NCBI RefSeq assembly: GCF_040958095.1
Contig: NC_091176.1
Coordinates: 45,727,374 to 45,791,373 of the forward strand
Origin: Procambarus clarkii
Lineage: Eukaryota; Arthropoda; Malacostraca; Decapoda; Cambaridae
Length of the DNA stretch: 64,000 bases
Direction: 5' to 3'
Shown here: positions 35,851 through 47,540 of the stretch, piece by piece
Layout of the letters: each line of letters begins with the position of its first letter
Numbering within the stretch: the stretch's first letter is position 1
Position numbers and translations under genes: made by a program
The notes under the pieces: model-generated
The model's input: only the letters and a program-made list of their open reading frames with translations
What the model was told of the DNA's origin: nothing
Database searches by the model: none

Positions 35851-37049
35851 CAACAATATTGCCTAAAGCCACTAATATGCAGAGCGTTTCGGGCATAATG
35901 TGGAAACAAATTGGTAAACATTAGATAAACTCAGTGGAGTAACTCTTAAAACTAAATGAGACAAAACACATTTATGAATTACAAAAAGAAATTAATAAAT
36001 TTAAAATTTTTACGTTATAATTGGAACTGTAATAAATGCAACAGAGTTAATTCCCATCCAGTGGGCAGCGGTGGATAGGTTACAATCACTTAGTTACTGC
36101 CTACAGTTAGCAAACTGGAGATATTTCTGATAGCAGATAATTTTGAATGAAATAATTACACATCTCTTGAATTAAGGCGAATTACCAGATACTTATTGCC
36201 GAGCAGTAGTAACATCTAGGAGTCCTCTGATTTTATTGGATGAACCATAGATGTGTGGCTCTTCTTGCATGATAATATGATGATAGATGGAATTACTGGT
36301 GTCAATTTCACTTTGCCTCAGATCTACAAGATTTTGTTTAAGTTCTTGGTGTACTATTGCTCTCAGACTGTTTAGAGACAATCCAAGGTTATACTAAATT
36401 TCGTCTTAAAGACAGATTCTTTGGCTAACTCATCAGATCTATCATGCATTCGAAGATCAACATGAGATGGAATCCACATGAAAGGAACTCTGTTACCATC
36501 ATTAATAATTTTGCTGTATTTGTGTCTAGCTTCAGACACGAGCATATTACAGTTATGTCTTAAAGAGTTGAGTTTAATTAAGGATGATAAAGAATCACTT
36601 ACAATTACTGTATCAAGTTCGAAAACCTGTACACATTTCAATGAAAGAAGCAAGGCAAATAGTTCGGTCTGAAGGGTAGGGGCCCAGTTGTTTATACGGA
36701 CTCCCCACTCAAAATATAAGCTATCTCCCAATGTCAGGACAACTGTACTTCCAGCTGCACCCGTGGGGCGGTGTAGGGATCAGTGTATATAGTTTGAGAG
36801 AGAGAGAGAATGCTCTGTGGACAGAGAATCAATATGGCTTAAGGCGTTGAACTTTGCTTCAAGACGATGCTTTGGCTTATGTCTAATTTGCTTCTTGGAT
36901 GGAAAGGGAGGGATTAAAATTGGAAAGGGTGTAATCTCCCACGGTACAGGAAAGTGCCGTTAATGTCCCTCTTGGTACAAATTATATATCTGATACCTTC
37001 TGAGTTCAGTTACAGTTTTAGTTATTAATTTTGAACAATGTTGACCTTC
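35851..37049 (-). pseudogene. RNase H-bearing LINE fragment (second I-type family)
   Basis: Minus strand: a degenerate RNase H start (GSLHRPTGAAGSTV) near 36770, WAPTLQTELFALLLSL near 36680, VIVSDSLSSLIKL near 36610, and PFMWIPSHVDLRMHDRSDEL near 36460. A C-terminal region runs to about 36190. The 3' end near 35860-35905 carries GCCCGAAACGCTCTGCATAT, the same tail motif as the CR1-like LINEs and the SINE. Stops and shifts show it is dead. A matching RT-connection piece lies at 39600-39950, on the far side of a Ty3-like element. Confidence 0.65.
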
Positions 37050-37480
37050 TGTTACGACCCTGGGTTCTCCAGTGGAAACCAGAGGTCAAAATTGAGCTAT
37101 TAAACTTTCTAGTAGTACAGTTGAGTGCATCTCGAACGGCAATTGTTTGTATCTTCCCTGCCAGACGTAAGACTATTATTGCTTCTCAAAGAGCATTTAA
37201 AGACTGAGCTGGGGGTTGATTATTAAATAATAACATAGGCACCAACTTTGCTTACTAATACTTTCTAATCAGTCATAGAGTAACAATACGTTGCATAGGG
37301 GAAGATCTTTAATGTGCTTAGCTGCACGATCAATTAGGCTCCTTCCGGCACCACGACATGAGGGAGGCCAGCTGGTCGCTAGGAGCTCTCTCTTCTCTGG
37401 CTGGCATTTGTGCGGACGAGACCTACTCTGTGGCGTCACCCCTAATCTTCTCCCTTCTCCTCTTACTTATTTCCCTTACC

Positions 37481-38364
37481 CGTTCGGCTTGCGTAATGCC
37501 CCTGCCACGTTCCAAAGACTCATGAACTCTCTACTCGCTAAGGTGCCAAATTGTCGGGCGTATTTAGATGATATCGTGCTGTTTGACAGTAATTGGGCTG
37601 ACCACATAGCTAGGTTACGCCAGTTGTTTGCCATCTTGAAAAGGGCAAATCTTACCTTAAATGCTAAAAAGTGTCATTTTGGCCAAGGCACAGTGACATA
37701 CCTCGGTTATGAAGTGGGCCAAGGAAAAGTGTTACCTCGGCAAGATAAAATCAGTGCCATTCTGGAGTATCCAGTACTAAAGTCTAAAAAGGACGTTCAA
37801 AGATTTATCGGTATGTGTGCGTACTATCGACGTTTTTGTCAGAACTTTTCCAGTGTTGCCACTCCTCTCACAGACTTGTTGCGGAAAGCCGTTAAATTTA
37901 AGTGGTCATCAGACTGTGCAGAGGCATTTAAAAATTTGAAATTGATCTTAGCTTCCGCCCCAGTGCTTGCTAGTCCAAGGTTCGACCGACCGTTTAAAAT
38001 TCATGTTGACCCGTCTGACTCGGGTGCTGGTGCAGTGTTGTTGCAAACTGGGGATGATCAGGTGGAACACCCAGTATATTATTACTCTGTGAAATTCGAC
38101 AAGGCGCAACGCAATTATTCAGTGGTAGAAAAAGAGGCGTTGGCGCTAGTGTTAACATGTAAAAAGTTTGAAGTTTACCTCGCAGGTAATATAGTGGAAG
38201 TGTACACGGACCATAACCCACTAGTCTTCCTGACTCAGATGAAGGGTAAGAATAAACGCATCCTCAGGTGGGCGTTGTACCTACAGGACTTCAATCTTTC
38301 CATTACTCACCTACCGGGCAGACTCAACGTGATAGCCGACGCTCTGTCCCGGTTGCCTGAATAA
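37481..38364 (+). pseudogene. Ty3-like reverse transcriptase-RNase H, N-terminally truncated
   Basis: After an LTR-derived leader, the frame enters RT at FGLRNAPATFQRLMN and shows the catalytic YLDDIVLF box, the thumb (KCHFGQGTVTYLGYEV) and the connection. RNase H follows (HVDPSDSGAGAVLLQ, EKEALALVLTCKKFEVYL, YTDHNPLVFL). The protein stops at ADALSRLPE. In ordinary Ty3 elements integrase follows, but here the stop is followed only by the polypurine tract and LTR. The fingers of RT are lost at the LTR junction. The retained frame has no internal stop. Confidence 0.8.
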
Positions 38365-38676
38365 CATTCATCTGAGCCACAGAAAGCCATTTACCAACTG
38401 TCATGCTTTAGTTAATTTTTTTTTAGGTTCTCCTGTGACATTAAATATTCCGTGTCCAATTTATTTACTTCCCTGTTCTTTTATTTTTTTTGTGTATGTT
38501 TTTTTTTTTTCTCTTTCAGAGAACTCCTTTGTATTTTTTTTTTGCAGAGAAATTGTTTTTGATTGATTTTTTGTTTTTGTCATATGTTTTTTCTTTTTAT
38601 TCTCTGTAAACTCTTACAAAAAAATATGACTACTATTCTAGTAGTCACATTTTTTTTTCTCTGAAGGGGGGAGGAG

Positions 38677-39590
38677 TGTTACGACCCTGGGTTCTCCAGT
38701 GGAAACCAGAGGTCAAAATTGAGCTATTAAACTTTCTAGTAGTACAGTTGAGTGCATCTCGAACGGCAATTGTTTGTATCTTCCCTGCCAGACGTAAGAC
38801 TATTATTGTTTCTCAAAGAGCATTTAAAGACTGAGCTGGGGGTTGATTATTAAATAATAACATAAGCACCAACTTTGCTTACTAATACTTTCTAATCATT
38901 CATAGAGTAACAATACGTTGCATAGGGGAAGATCTTTAATGTGCTTAGCTGCACGATCAATTAGGCTCCTTCCGGCACCACGACATGAGGGAGGCCAGCT
39001 GGTCGCTAGGAGCTCTCTCTTCTCTGGCTGGCGTTCGTGCGGACGAGACCTACTCTGTGGCTGCACCCCTAATCTTCTCCCTTCTCCTCTTACTTATTTC
39101 CCTTACCTGAAGTTCCTGTACCCTTAAGTTAAGTACGGGGCATTATTAAGTGTACCTACTCTGGTAGTAACGATTGGTGAGACCTGGGGGTAGTATTTGC
39201 CAGTGTTTTGGGTACCCCTAAGTGTTGTGTTTTGTATTAGGGTCCCACGTGGTTTCTCTACCCTAAGCTGCATCCAGCTTCAGTGCTTATCCAGTAGTAC
39301 TTTACCCTAGCTTGTTATTAGTGTAAACCTTGTATCCTGCCTAAGTGGACCAAGGTTTTTAACGTAAGATAGTGTGGTAAAGTTATTATTATTATTGTTA
39401 TTGGTGTGAGTGTATATGGGGGGTTGTTAAGGGGTTAATAAATAAGTACATGAATTACAGAGTATCCCTTCTTCCTATGTGAGAGCGCATTGATCAACCT
39501 TTAGACTAACATATATGGCTAGTAGCAAGTTATTACTACTGTGAATAGTTTATTTTGGGGGCCGGGCCTTTTAGCTCTCCCATATTTGAT
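38677..39590 (+). repeat. 3' LTR of the deleted Ty3-like element
   Basis: Starts TGTTACGACC right after a purine tract. The first 430 bp repeat the 5' LTR; the remainder (39108 on) has no partner because the 5' LTR is truncated. A TTTTGGGGGCCGGGCC sequence near 39552 resembles the primer-binding site of the other Ty3-like element, so the LTR may end just before it. Confidence 0.6.
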
Positions 39591-39599
39591 ACTCTGTCT

Positions 39600-39950
39600 T
39601 CTAACTACCCTTACCCCTTAATAGTACCAGTACCCATAGAAGCCCCACACCACAATTATTTATAACACCTTCAATAAAGAAATTCTGGAGGGTTTCTGTG
39701 CAAGGGTTAGGATGAGTTAGCCTAAGCATTTTTCTACCAATTTGACAGCTAATTTGAGAAACACGATCAACGACGGTCGGAATATTAAGTTCCTTTCTCA
39801 CGTTAAGTATCTTAGTATTACGAGGGCACATTACTCAACGTTCCGTTCTTCAATTGTTCAAACCCTCCAAGCTTTCTTTCAGGCACTAAAGCAAGCAGAG
39901 GTGCAGCATAATCTACTAAAGATCTAATTTATGCATCAGCTCGGTACTGA
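39600..39950 (-). pseudogene. LINE RT-connection fragment
   Basis: About 76 codons including NTKILNVRKELNIPTVVDRV and SQISCQIGRKMLRL, a block found between RT and RNase H in I-type LINEs. Strand and order match the RNase H fragment at 35851-37049, so the two probably were one LINE split by the Ty3-like element. Confidence 0.5.
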
Positions 39951-40112
39951 AGGATAACAGTGGCTATTGATGTACCGCGGTGGTACATCATTTTGACAAT
40001 TTTGACAGTGACACTATAGCCTTAGTGATAACTTACAACAGCCTTGAGAGCTCTGAGCCACAGAACGGGGTGTCGGTGATTGGCTGAGGTTGGTGACGGA
40101 ATGACCAGCTTG

Positions 40113-41192
40113 GGAGGGTCCTAGGAGACCACTACCACCTGGTGGCAGGGTCCTGGGAGACCACTCCCGACTGGTGGCAGGGTCCTGGGAGACCACTCCC
40201 GACTGGTGGCAGGGTCCTGGGAGACCACTCCCGACTGTTGGCAGGGTCCTGGGAGACCACTGCCTCCTGGTGGCAGGGTCCTGGGAGACCACTGCCCCCT
40301 GGTGGCAGGGTCCAGGGAGACCACTGCTCCCTGGTGGCAGGGTCCAGGGAGACCACTGCCCCCTGGTGGCAGGGTCATGGGAGACCACTGCCCCCTGGTG
40401 GCAGGGTCATGGGAGACCACTCCCGACTGGTGGCAGGGTCCTGGGAGACCACTCCCGACTGGTGGCAGGGTCCTGGGAGACCACTCCCGACTGGTGGCAG
40501 GGTCCTGGGAGACCACTCCCGACTGGTGGCAGGGTCCTGGGAGACCACTCCCGACTGTTGGCAGGGTCCTGGGAGACCACTGCCTCCTGGTGGCAGGGTC
40601 CTGGGAGACCACTGCCCCCTGGTGGCAGGGTCCAGGGAGACCACTGCTCCCTGGTGGCAGGGTCCAGGGAGACCACTGCCCCCTGGTGGCAGGGTCATGG
40701 GAGACCACTGCCCCCTGGTGGCAGGGTCCTGGGAGACCACTGCCCCCTGGTGGCAGGGTCCAGGGAGACCACTGCTCCCTGGTGGCAGGGTCCAGGGAGA
40801 CCACTGCCCCCTGGTGGCAGGGTCATGGGAGACCACTGCCCCCTGGTGGCAGGGTCCTGGGAGACCACTGCCCCCTGGTGGCAGGGTCCTGGGAGACCAC
40901 TGCCCCCTGGTGGCAGGGTCCAGGGAGACCACTGCCCCCTGGTGGCAGGGTCCTGGGAGACCACTGCCCCCTGGTGGCAGGGTCCAGGGAGACCACTGCC
41001 CCCTGGTCGCAGGGTCCAGGGAGACCACTGCCCCCTGGTGGCAGGGTCCTGGGAGACAACTGCCCCCTGGTGGCAGGGTCCTGGGAGACCACTGCCCCCT
41101 GGTGGCAGGGTCCTGGGAGACAACTGCCCCCTGGTGGCAGGGTCCTGGGAGACCACTGCCCCCTGGTGGCAGGGTCCTGGGAGACCACTGCC
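40113..41192. repeat. 32-bp minisatellite, about 34 units, with CTCF-like core
   Basis: The unit GACCACTGCCCCCTGGTGGC + AGGGTCCTGGGA repeats with a strict 32-bp period. Because 32 is not a multiple of three, every frame is open, which explains long spurious proteins on both strands. Units with CCGACTGG, CTCC and CCCC variants occur in a set order that repeats after 320 bp (the odd CGACTGTTG unit at about 40232 and 40552), so there is a ten-unit higher-order repeat. About 18 units contain CCACCAGGGGGCAG on the minus strand. Confidence 0.9.
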
Positions 41193-41923
41193 TCCCTTTG
41201 ACATACGTCTCTGCTCCTCTATCTACAGTACGACGCAACTGGCACTTTTGAACCTCTTATCATTTTCTACATCAACGCGTCTCCCAACATTTGTCCTGGT
41301 GCAATCATCGCGGATAAATCCTTCATGCAAACTGTACCTACTGTGAGAGTTTGAAGATAAGTGGAATAATGAAATGGTTGAGGAATTGAGCTCGGAAAAT
41401 TTCCTAGAATTTTCTTTAACCTTTATTCCTGTCGTGATATTCAGTTAGGTCGCCTGAGGAAGGACTTGCTTAGCTAACACACCAGTGTAGTGAGCAGCTC
41501 ATTCCTCACTCTGGGACCAGATATGAACAATTGACTAGGCTTGAGCTAACGCCGAGACTCAAAAAAAGTTGAAATCCCCTCCACTTGGGCCGTCGACCTT
41601 CGCCATTCGCCGAAGTGAATCTAGCGAGTAGGTCCTGGGCTCTCACAACAATAATTTATTGTTGTATGGTGCCGTATATTTAGTCCAAAACCCATGAATC
41701 AGTCTCAATTTTAATAGTCGAGTGAGAAGAATCACTTGCAGGGCATTAATAATGTGTGGGGTGTAACGAAAAGACAGTGTTGAGCATAAGAACTTAGTTT
41801 ATTCAATAAAGTACTAACTACTACAACAAAACAAAAAGAAATATCAATAACGTTACTCGAAATCCTTCCTGTGACACTATCAATGACAGCTAGACACCAG
41901 CCCCTCGGACTGCATAATGAACT
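41193..41923. other. Non-coding interval
   Basis: No convincing coding frame. 41740-41923 looks like the left part of a sequence that continues after the retroposon at 44414; both sides contain ACGTTA-type motifs. Confidence 0.4.
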
Positions 41924-41935
41924 AACTCGAACATA

Positions 41936-44401
41936 TGGAGTCCACCTGGAGCTGCCGTGGGGTACAGACGTGTCGTCTGGCCTCTGGTAGTTTGGGGTGT
42001 TTGCTGTTTTCGTCACCAGGGGGTGTGGACGTCTCTGCCCTCCAATCCCCCTGCTGTTGCTGCTGGCTGCGTGTTGACGTGGCGAGCTTGCCATGGGTGG
42101 TCCCCTTCCTCCTGTTAAGCGCGTGAACTCCGTGGGCCTGGAGTTCACTGGTCGTGCTGGATATGCGGCTATAGAAATGGTTATGTGCGACATGCTCCGT
42201 ATCCCTGTGATGGCCATTTACGGTACTGAGCTTGTAACTGCCCACCGGGTTGTCATCAAGTTCGTGTTGGAGGAGGAGTACCGTGATTTCCTCCATCGTT
42301 ACGAGAGACGTTCGTTGCCGCTGCCGGGTGGTGCCGGCTCTGTATCCATCTCGGACCGTAGTGGTGCACTGACTTATGTCAGTGTGCATGGGGCGCCCCT
42401 GGAGTTTCCCGAGGACCTTCTTCGGCATTACTTTCAGCGGTTAGGAGCGGTCGTCAGTGTGCGGGTGAACACGCTCTCCTCTGGGTGGTATGCAGGTAGG
42501 TGGACGAACGTTCGCACCTTGGGGATGCGCCTGCGGTCAGATATTCCATCTTCGGTCCGGCTTCTGGGGTACTACGTCCGGGTATACTATGCCCGGCAGC
42601 CTCGTACCTGTTTCCGTTGTGGCCTGTGGGGCATCAGGCTGCTGGGTGCGCTGTGGCTCCGGTTGCTCAAGTCAACTTGTTCCGGGAAGAGGATTTCCCG
42701 CCGCTCCCTCTGGACGAGGACTCCGGGGGTGAGGAGGTGAACGTCCCGTTCGTTGCTGAGGCTCCCCCTGCGTCGCCCGACGTTCCCCTGGTTGTCGCTG
42801 ACCCTCCTCCGGATATTGCGGTGCCGTCGGATGCTACTCCTGCTCCTGTCATTGCTGCTCCCGTGGGCCTTCCTGATGCTCCCTGTGAGGCATCGCCGTC
42901 TGCTCACCCGACTTCTGCTGCTGCGTCTGGCTCTGCATCCTCGCCTCGGGTCCTGGCGGCGGGCGTCAGTTCGTCCGGCTAGTGGGACCCGTGTTTCTGG
43001 GTCAGCTTCCGGCTCTGACGATCTCCGGCCGGTGCCCAAACGTTCCCGGCTTTCGTCGTCTGCCTGGGCTGATGTTGGGGAATTCAGTGACTGTGGGTCT
43101 TCGGGTGTGGATGGAGTGGTTCCGGATGCGTCGCTGGCTCCGCAGTTAGTGGTGGCGGAAGTCCATGTGCCTGCTGACATTGGTGTCCGTGTCTCGGGTG
43201 TGCCTGATGTTTCTTCTCCACCAGGAGCCTCTCCGTGGTGGGGAGTGGTGGCCTCCGCTGCCAAGGATGGTGGGGATGAAGGGGTTGGGCATGGCCTGGT
43301 GGTGACCTTGCGGAAGGATGTGCGCAGTTCGGTTTCCCGGCAGTCGTCCGGTGGTGTGCCCGTGGACGCTGGTGCCCCAGTGGTGGTGCTTTCTGTCCGG
43401 CTCCCTCCTCTGAGGACGTCCGTTGGGGACTTGGGGAATGTGTTACCGGTGTCTGTGATGCCGTTGGGTTACTGGGCGCGGATTGCTGTGTTACCGATCT
43501 GCGAGGAGGCGCTGGAATTTCAGGGTGGGGCAGTTCCATTGGTGAGGGAGCGTGTGCCTGTCACTCAGATCAGGAGTGATACCATTTGGGTGCCCTGTTT
43601 GCAGGTGTTTGTTGCCAATGTCCCGGATGATATGGCGTCCCCGGTGGATAGTCAGGGCCCTTGGCAGTGGTTATGATGGGAGGCGTTCCATGTACGATTC
43701 CCTCGGGAAGTGTTTCCGGGCAAGTATGTCTGATGATTTTCTACTTTTGTGCTTAATTTTGTGTTGTGTGCCCTTCTGGCTGTTTGTTTGCCTTCAGGTA
43801 GTTTGTGTCCGTGACTCTCCCTTTGTTTGTGGCGAGGCGGGTGGTTTGGTGTGTGTGTTAGTCTTCATGTATTTATTTTGTGTTGTTACCGTGCCCTATG
43901 TGTTTTATTTTATGCTTACGTGTTGTGTTTGTCTTTTATATTTATTTTTTATTTTTATTTTTTATTTTTTATTTTTTTTTTATTTTTTTTTTTTATTTTT
44001 TTTTTTTATTTTTTTTTGTTTGTTATTGGCTGGTTGTGTGGTGTACTATCTTATTGTATTTTTTATTATATTTCATTTTGTTCATACTGTTGTGCTTTGT
44101 TGTCGGATCTTCAGGCCGGCGCTTCTGTTTTGTTTCATACTGCTAAAATGTTTTAACTTGTTGCTATTTTCTTGTTTTGCTTGCATTGCATGCTTGTTTG
44201 AATTTTTTCTGTTTTGTTCTCTATTTTGTATCCTTTTGTGTTTTTATCCTGCATTTCCTGTACCCTTTCCAGTTTTGGTAATTGTTGTTCTGTCGGTCCT
44301 TCTGGCCGCCGGTTTCTTGTTTTGTTCTGTTATGTTTCTAATTTTATGTTTTATTGTAATTTAAATCGCATGCTTGCATGTAAAAATATAAATAAAAAAA
44401 A
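41936..44401 (+). mobile_element. ORF1-only retroposon with 12-bp target duplication
   Basis: The element is bracketed by AACTCGAACATA at 41924-41935 and 44402-44413. It has a GC-rich 5' leader, a gag-like frame, a long T-rich 3' region (runs of T4-9 around 43930-44030) and an ATAAATAAAAAAA tail. No endonuclease or reverse transcriptase is present. The variable-length target duplication plus A-rich tail indicate target-primed insertion by a LINE's machinery, as for HAL1-like half elements. Confidence 0.8.
42093..43676 (+). pseudogene. Gag-like ORF1 of the retroposon, two frameshifts
   Basis: The frame starts at ATG 42093, 157 bp into the element. About 180 residues of an RRM-like N-terminal region (AAIEMVMCDMLRIPVMAIYG) lead to a zinc knuckle. 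A frameshift near 42630 falls inside that knuckle: CFRCG is in one frame and the GHQAAGC part in the next. A Pro/Ala/Ser-rich tail follows, and a second shift near 42960 returns to the first frame (PVPKRSRLSSSAWADVGEFS) to a stop at 43676. The protein resembles LINE ORF1 nucleic-acid chaperones; the exact clade is unclear. Confidence 0.65.
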
Positions 44402-44413
44402 AACTCGAACATA

Positions 44414-45362
44414 AGCGTGAACACAGAGGAATCAACAAGCAAGCAAGAACTAACAGATCTATAATCACAATTACAACAAATGACACAGTAGGTTCTGAAA
44501 CACGTCTCCAGTAACCTCCTAACTGTTCTACGCCTCAGTGCAGTCTACACATGCAATGGCGGTTGCAATGCAATCAAATCAGTAGCCTGTCAATGACCCA
44601 TCAATGACTAATGGGTTCACTGGCAACTCTAGCAACCCTTCCACAATTAATCTTTACGTTAACACTTTGTCTCACGGACGATCAATAATCAATAACAATT
44701 GATTTACGTTAATAACAAAGTAACATTTACGTTAATTTAATAACTCTTACAACTGTCACTAGTAACGCGGAAATTACACAAACACTACCCGTCGAGCATT
44801 CAGTGAGAAAATCCCATTAATCCTTGTACTTCCATACAGCTGATTAATCTCTTTACTAGTTACGTTAATTTACGTTATCGGTTACTATCACTCAACGATG
44901 GTAAACTCTGATTTACAATGTCCAACGTGCTAAGAGAATCTTAATCACTCGTGATTACCTTTAGAGTAATTAATTACTATCCTCAAGATCAATAATTAAA
45001 CAATTAAATACGCAACCTTTCACACAGGCTCACCAATTTACATTAAGGTATGAATTCCGTCCGAGCCTTCCATACTCAAACCAGTTCAGGTGATTAAGGA
45101 CGCTAATCACCACGTTTACGTTATTCTAAACTGACGTTACTCTTCCCACGAGTCAATCAAATGCCAGTACTTCCGGACAGATAAATAATGACGTTACGTT
45201 AATGGAACAATGGAGCCTTTGTGTGAGTCGATCAAACACGGATCGAAGTTAATTACTTTGACTTCCTGAAACACGTCAATTACCCGGCCCACTGACCGTT
45301 AATTACGACAGAGAATACTCTAATTGTCTGGCTGATGGCTAGGCTACCCTGAGACTATGTGG
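44414..45362. repeat. AT-rich interval with repeated TTACGTTA motifs
   Basis: Contains about nine close copies of TTTACGTTA or GACGTTA (near 44653, 44703, 44726, 44860, 44870, 45114, 45133 and 45190). No gene seen. It continues a sequence interrupted by the retroposon at 41936-44401. Confidence 0.5.
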
Positions 45363-47540
45363 TTAAGAATCGTCTCGAAAGAATTTTCAAAGATTTACTC
45401 ATCAATGCTGTCTAAAATAATTAGAAAAGCCAAAATAAAATACTACGAAAATAAATTTACCCAAATTAAGGGTAACATTAAGAAAACATGAAGCACTATC
45501 TCCCAAATATTAGGATCAAAAACGATTTTGAATTAAAAACAAATTCTCCTATCCAATGACGATGGTGTGCTTTCGGCCTCAGACACTGCTGTTGTGTTCA
45601 ATAGGTTCTTTTCTTCCATTGGGACATCCCTTGCTCATGATATTCCATCTTCACTTACTAATATTAAAGACTACCTTACAGGTAACTATCCAGAGTCTCT
45701 GTACCTAGCTCCCACTAATTCATCTGATATTAATGAGTTAATCCTCTCCCTTAAAACTAAGTCAGGCGCCCTTGATGAGACACCATCTCTAATTTACAAA
45801 AAAGCCAACAGATTTCTAGCTCCTGCCATTGCATTGCTCTTCAATAAATCACTTGAACTCCAGACCGATTGCGGACATTCTAAAAAAAGCGAGAGTAACC
45901 CCAGTCCACAAATGTAGTGATCTCACTGATGTCAACAATTACAGACCTATATCAATTCTGCCAACCTTGTCAAAAACATATCTAGCCAAACTCAATATAC
46001 TTAGCTCTTGCCAATATGGTTTCAGACCCAAAAAAGCACTAACGATGCACTTATTAATATGATTAACTTGATACATGCAGCTCTTAATAAAATTGAGTTC
46101 CCTGTTGGGTTATTTGTGAACCTACGTAAGGCTTTTGACACTGTCAACCACCAAAACCTTCTTCTTAAATTACATCATTATGGAGTCAGAGGACACTCCC
46201 TGCAATACTTTCAGTCTTACCTTTCTGACAGGCTCCAGTATGTTTCTGTGAATAATTCCATTTCTCTTACACTACCTATAAACATTGGTGATCCTCAGGG
46301 CAGCATATTTGGCCCTCTCCTCTTTCTCATCTACATTAATGACCTTCCAAATGCCTCACAATCACCTCAAACCAGTCTTATTTCCTGATGACACAACTTT
46401 CATTTTCTCCAGTCCTGACCCTCTTGCTCTAACTGTCTCTGTGAATACTGAACTAAATAAAGTCAATCTTTGGCTAACTGCTAACAAACTCACCCTTAAC
46501 ACTGACAAAACTTTCTATACTTTGTTTGGTAATAAATCCTCAAATGAAATTAATCTAAGAATAAACAATATACAAATCAGTAGTAAATCAGTAGATCAGT
46601 AAATCAAATTAGTAGTAGTTGTAAAGTTGATGGTAAATTCCTTGGTGTCCTCATCGATAACAAGCTGAATTTCCAGGGACACATTCTAAAGTTTTTAAAA
46701 ATTTTGGCATTCTTTCTAAGATCCGATATTATTTACCTCGCCCTGCCCTCCTCTATTACTCTGTCATATATCCTTATCTCAACTATGGTATTTGTGCTTG
46801 GGGTTCTACTACCCAAAATCATTTACGTCCTCTAATTACCCAACACAAAGCTGCTATTAGAACAATATCGAACTCTGGCCCCAGACAGCACTCGGTACCC
46901 TTACTAAAATCTCTGAATATGTTAGATTTTAAGTCACTGCACATCCTTTCATGTGTACTCTATATGTTTAAAACTCTGAATTGTAATGTCAATCAAATGC
47001 TTCTTAGAAGGTTGTAAAAGAACCCATGGGCACCACACCAGAAACAAATACCTATTTGATATTCCAGGAGTACGACTTAATCAACCTAGAAAGGCTCTAC
47101 AAATCAAGGGACCCAGAATGTGGAATAACCTCCCCAATCATGTCAAATACTGTACCTCTCTCAACCAGTTCAAGGTGAAAACTAAGTACTACCTAATTAA
47201 CTCCATGTAACCTACCTGACCCCTAAATGTCAACCCATGTCTTACTATTTTTAAACAATGCTGTTTGTTGACCAACTTGTATATTGGTTATTTTCTACCA
47301 TGTTCTCCTTTTTTTATCTTTTATTTTTTTCTTTCAATCGAATTTATACTCTAAGCCCAATTACTATTAAGTTTCATTCTAAGTTATTTATTCTACCACA
47401 CCTTGCCCGAAACGCTATGCGTATTAGTGGCTTTAGGTATTTGTATGTACTAGCTCTGTATATAAATAATTATAATGTTTGTAACTCTGCATCTATGTAT
47501 GTACTTTTCCTAAATAAAATATTATTATTAATATTATCAT
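45363..47540 (+). mobile_element. CR1/L2-like LINE, copy 2 (5'-truncated)
   Basis: Closely related to 23386-27331 but starting after the endonuclease. RT blocks are in several frames: GFRPKK near 46010, FVNLRKAFDTVNHQNLLLKL (Asp changed to Asn before Leu-Arg-Lys), PQGSIFGPLLFLIYINDL, and the catalytic region damaged (FPDDTTFIFSS at about 46380). C-terminal block near 47150. The 3' end carries TTGCCCGAAACGCTATGCGT and an ATT-rich tail. Confidence 0.75.

Larger units (their letters stand above)
37050..39590 (+). mobile_element. Deleted Ty3-like element, RT-RNase H only
   Basis: A truncated 5' LTR (37050-37480) begins TGTTACGACC and is joined directly to the middle of a reverse transcriptase. 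The polymerase frame runs to 38364. A T-rich stretch and polypurine tract (38663-38676) follow, then the 3' LTR from 38677. The two LTRs match over about 430 bp with very few differences (for example GGCGTC versus GGCTGC). Gag, protease and integrase are absent. The outer 3' limit, near 39590, is not sharply defined. Confidence 0.75.

Noticed and set aside
40142-41346. Long open frames of 287-390 codons on both strands
   Set aside because: They are translations of the 32-bp minisatellite; a period not divisible by three keeps all frames open without coding meaning.
43552-44364. 270-codon Phe/Cys/Leu-rich frame resembling a membrane protein
   Set aside because: It is the T-rich 3' region of the ORF1-only retroposon; hydrophobicity comes from poly-T runs.
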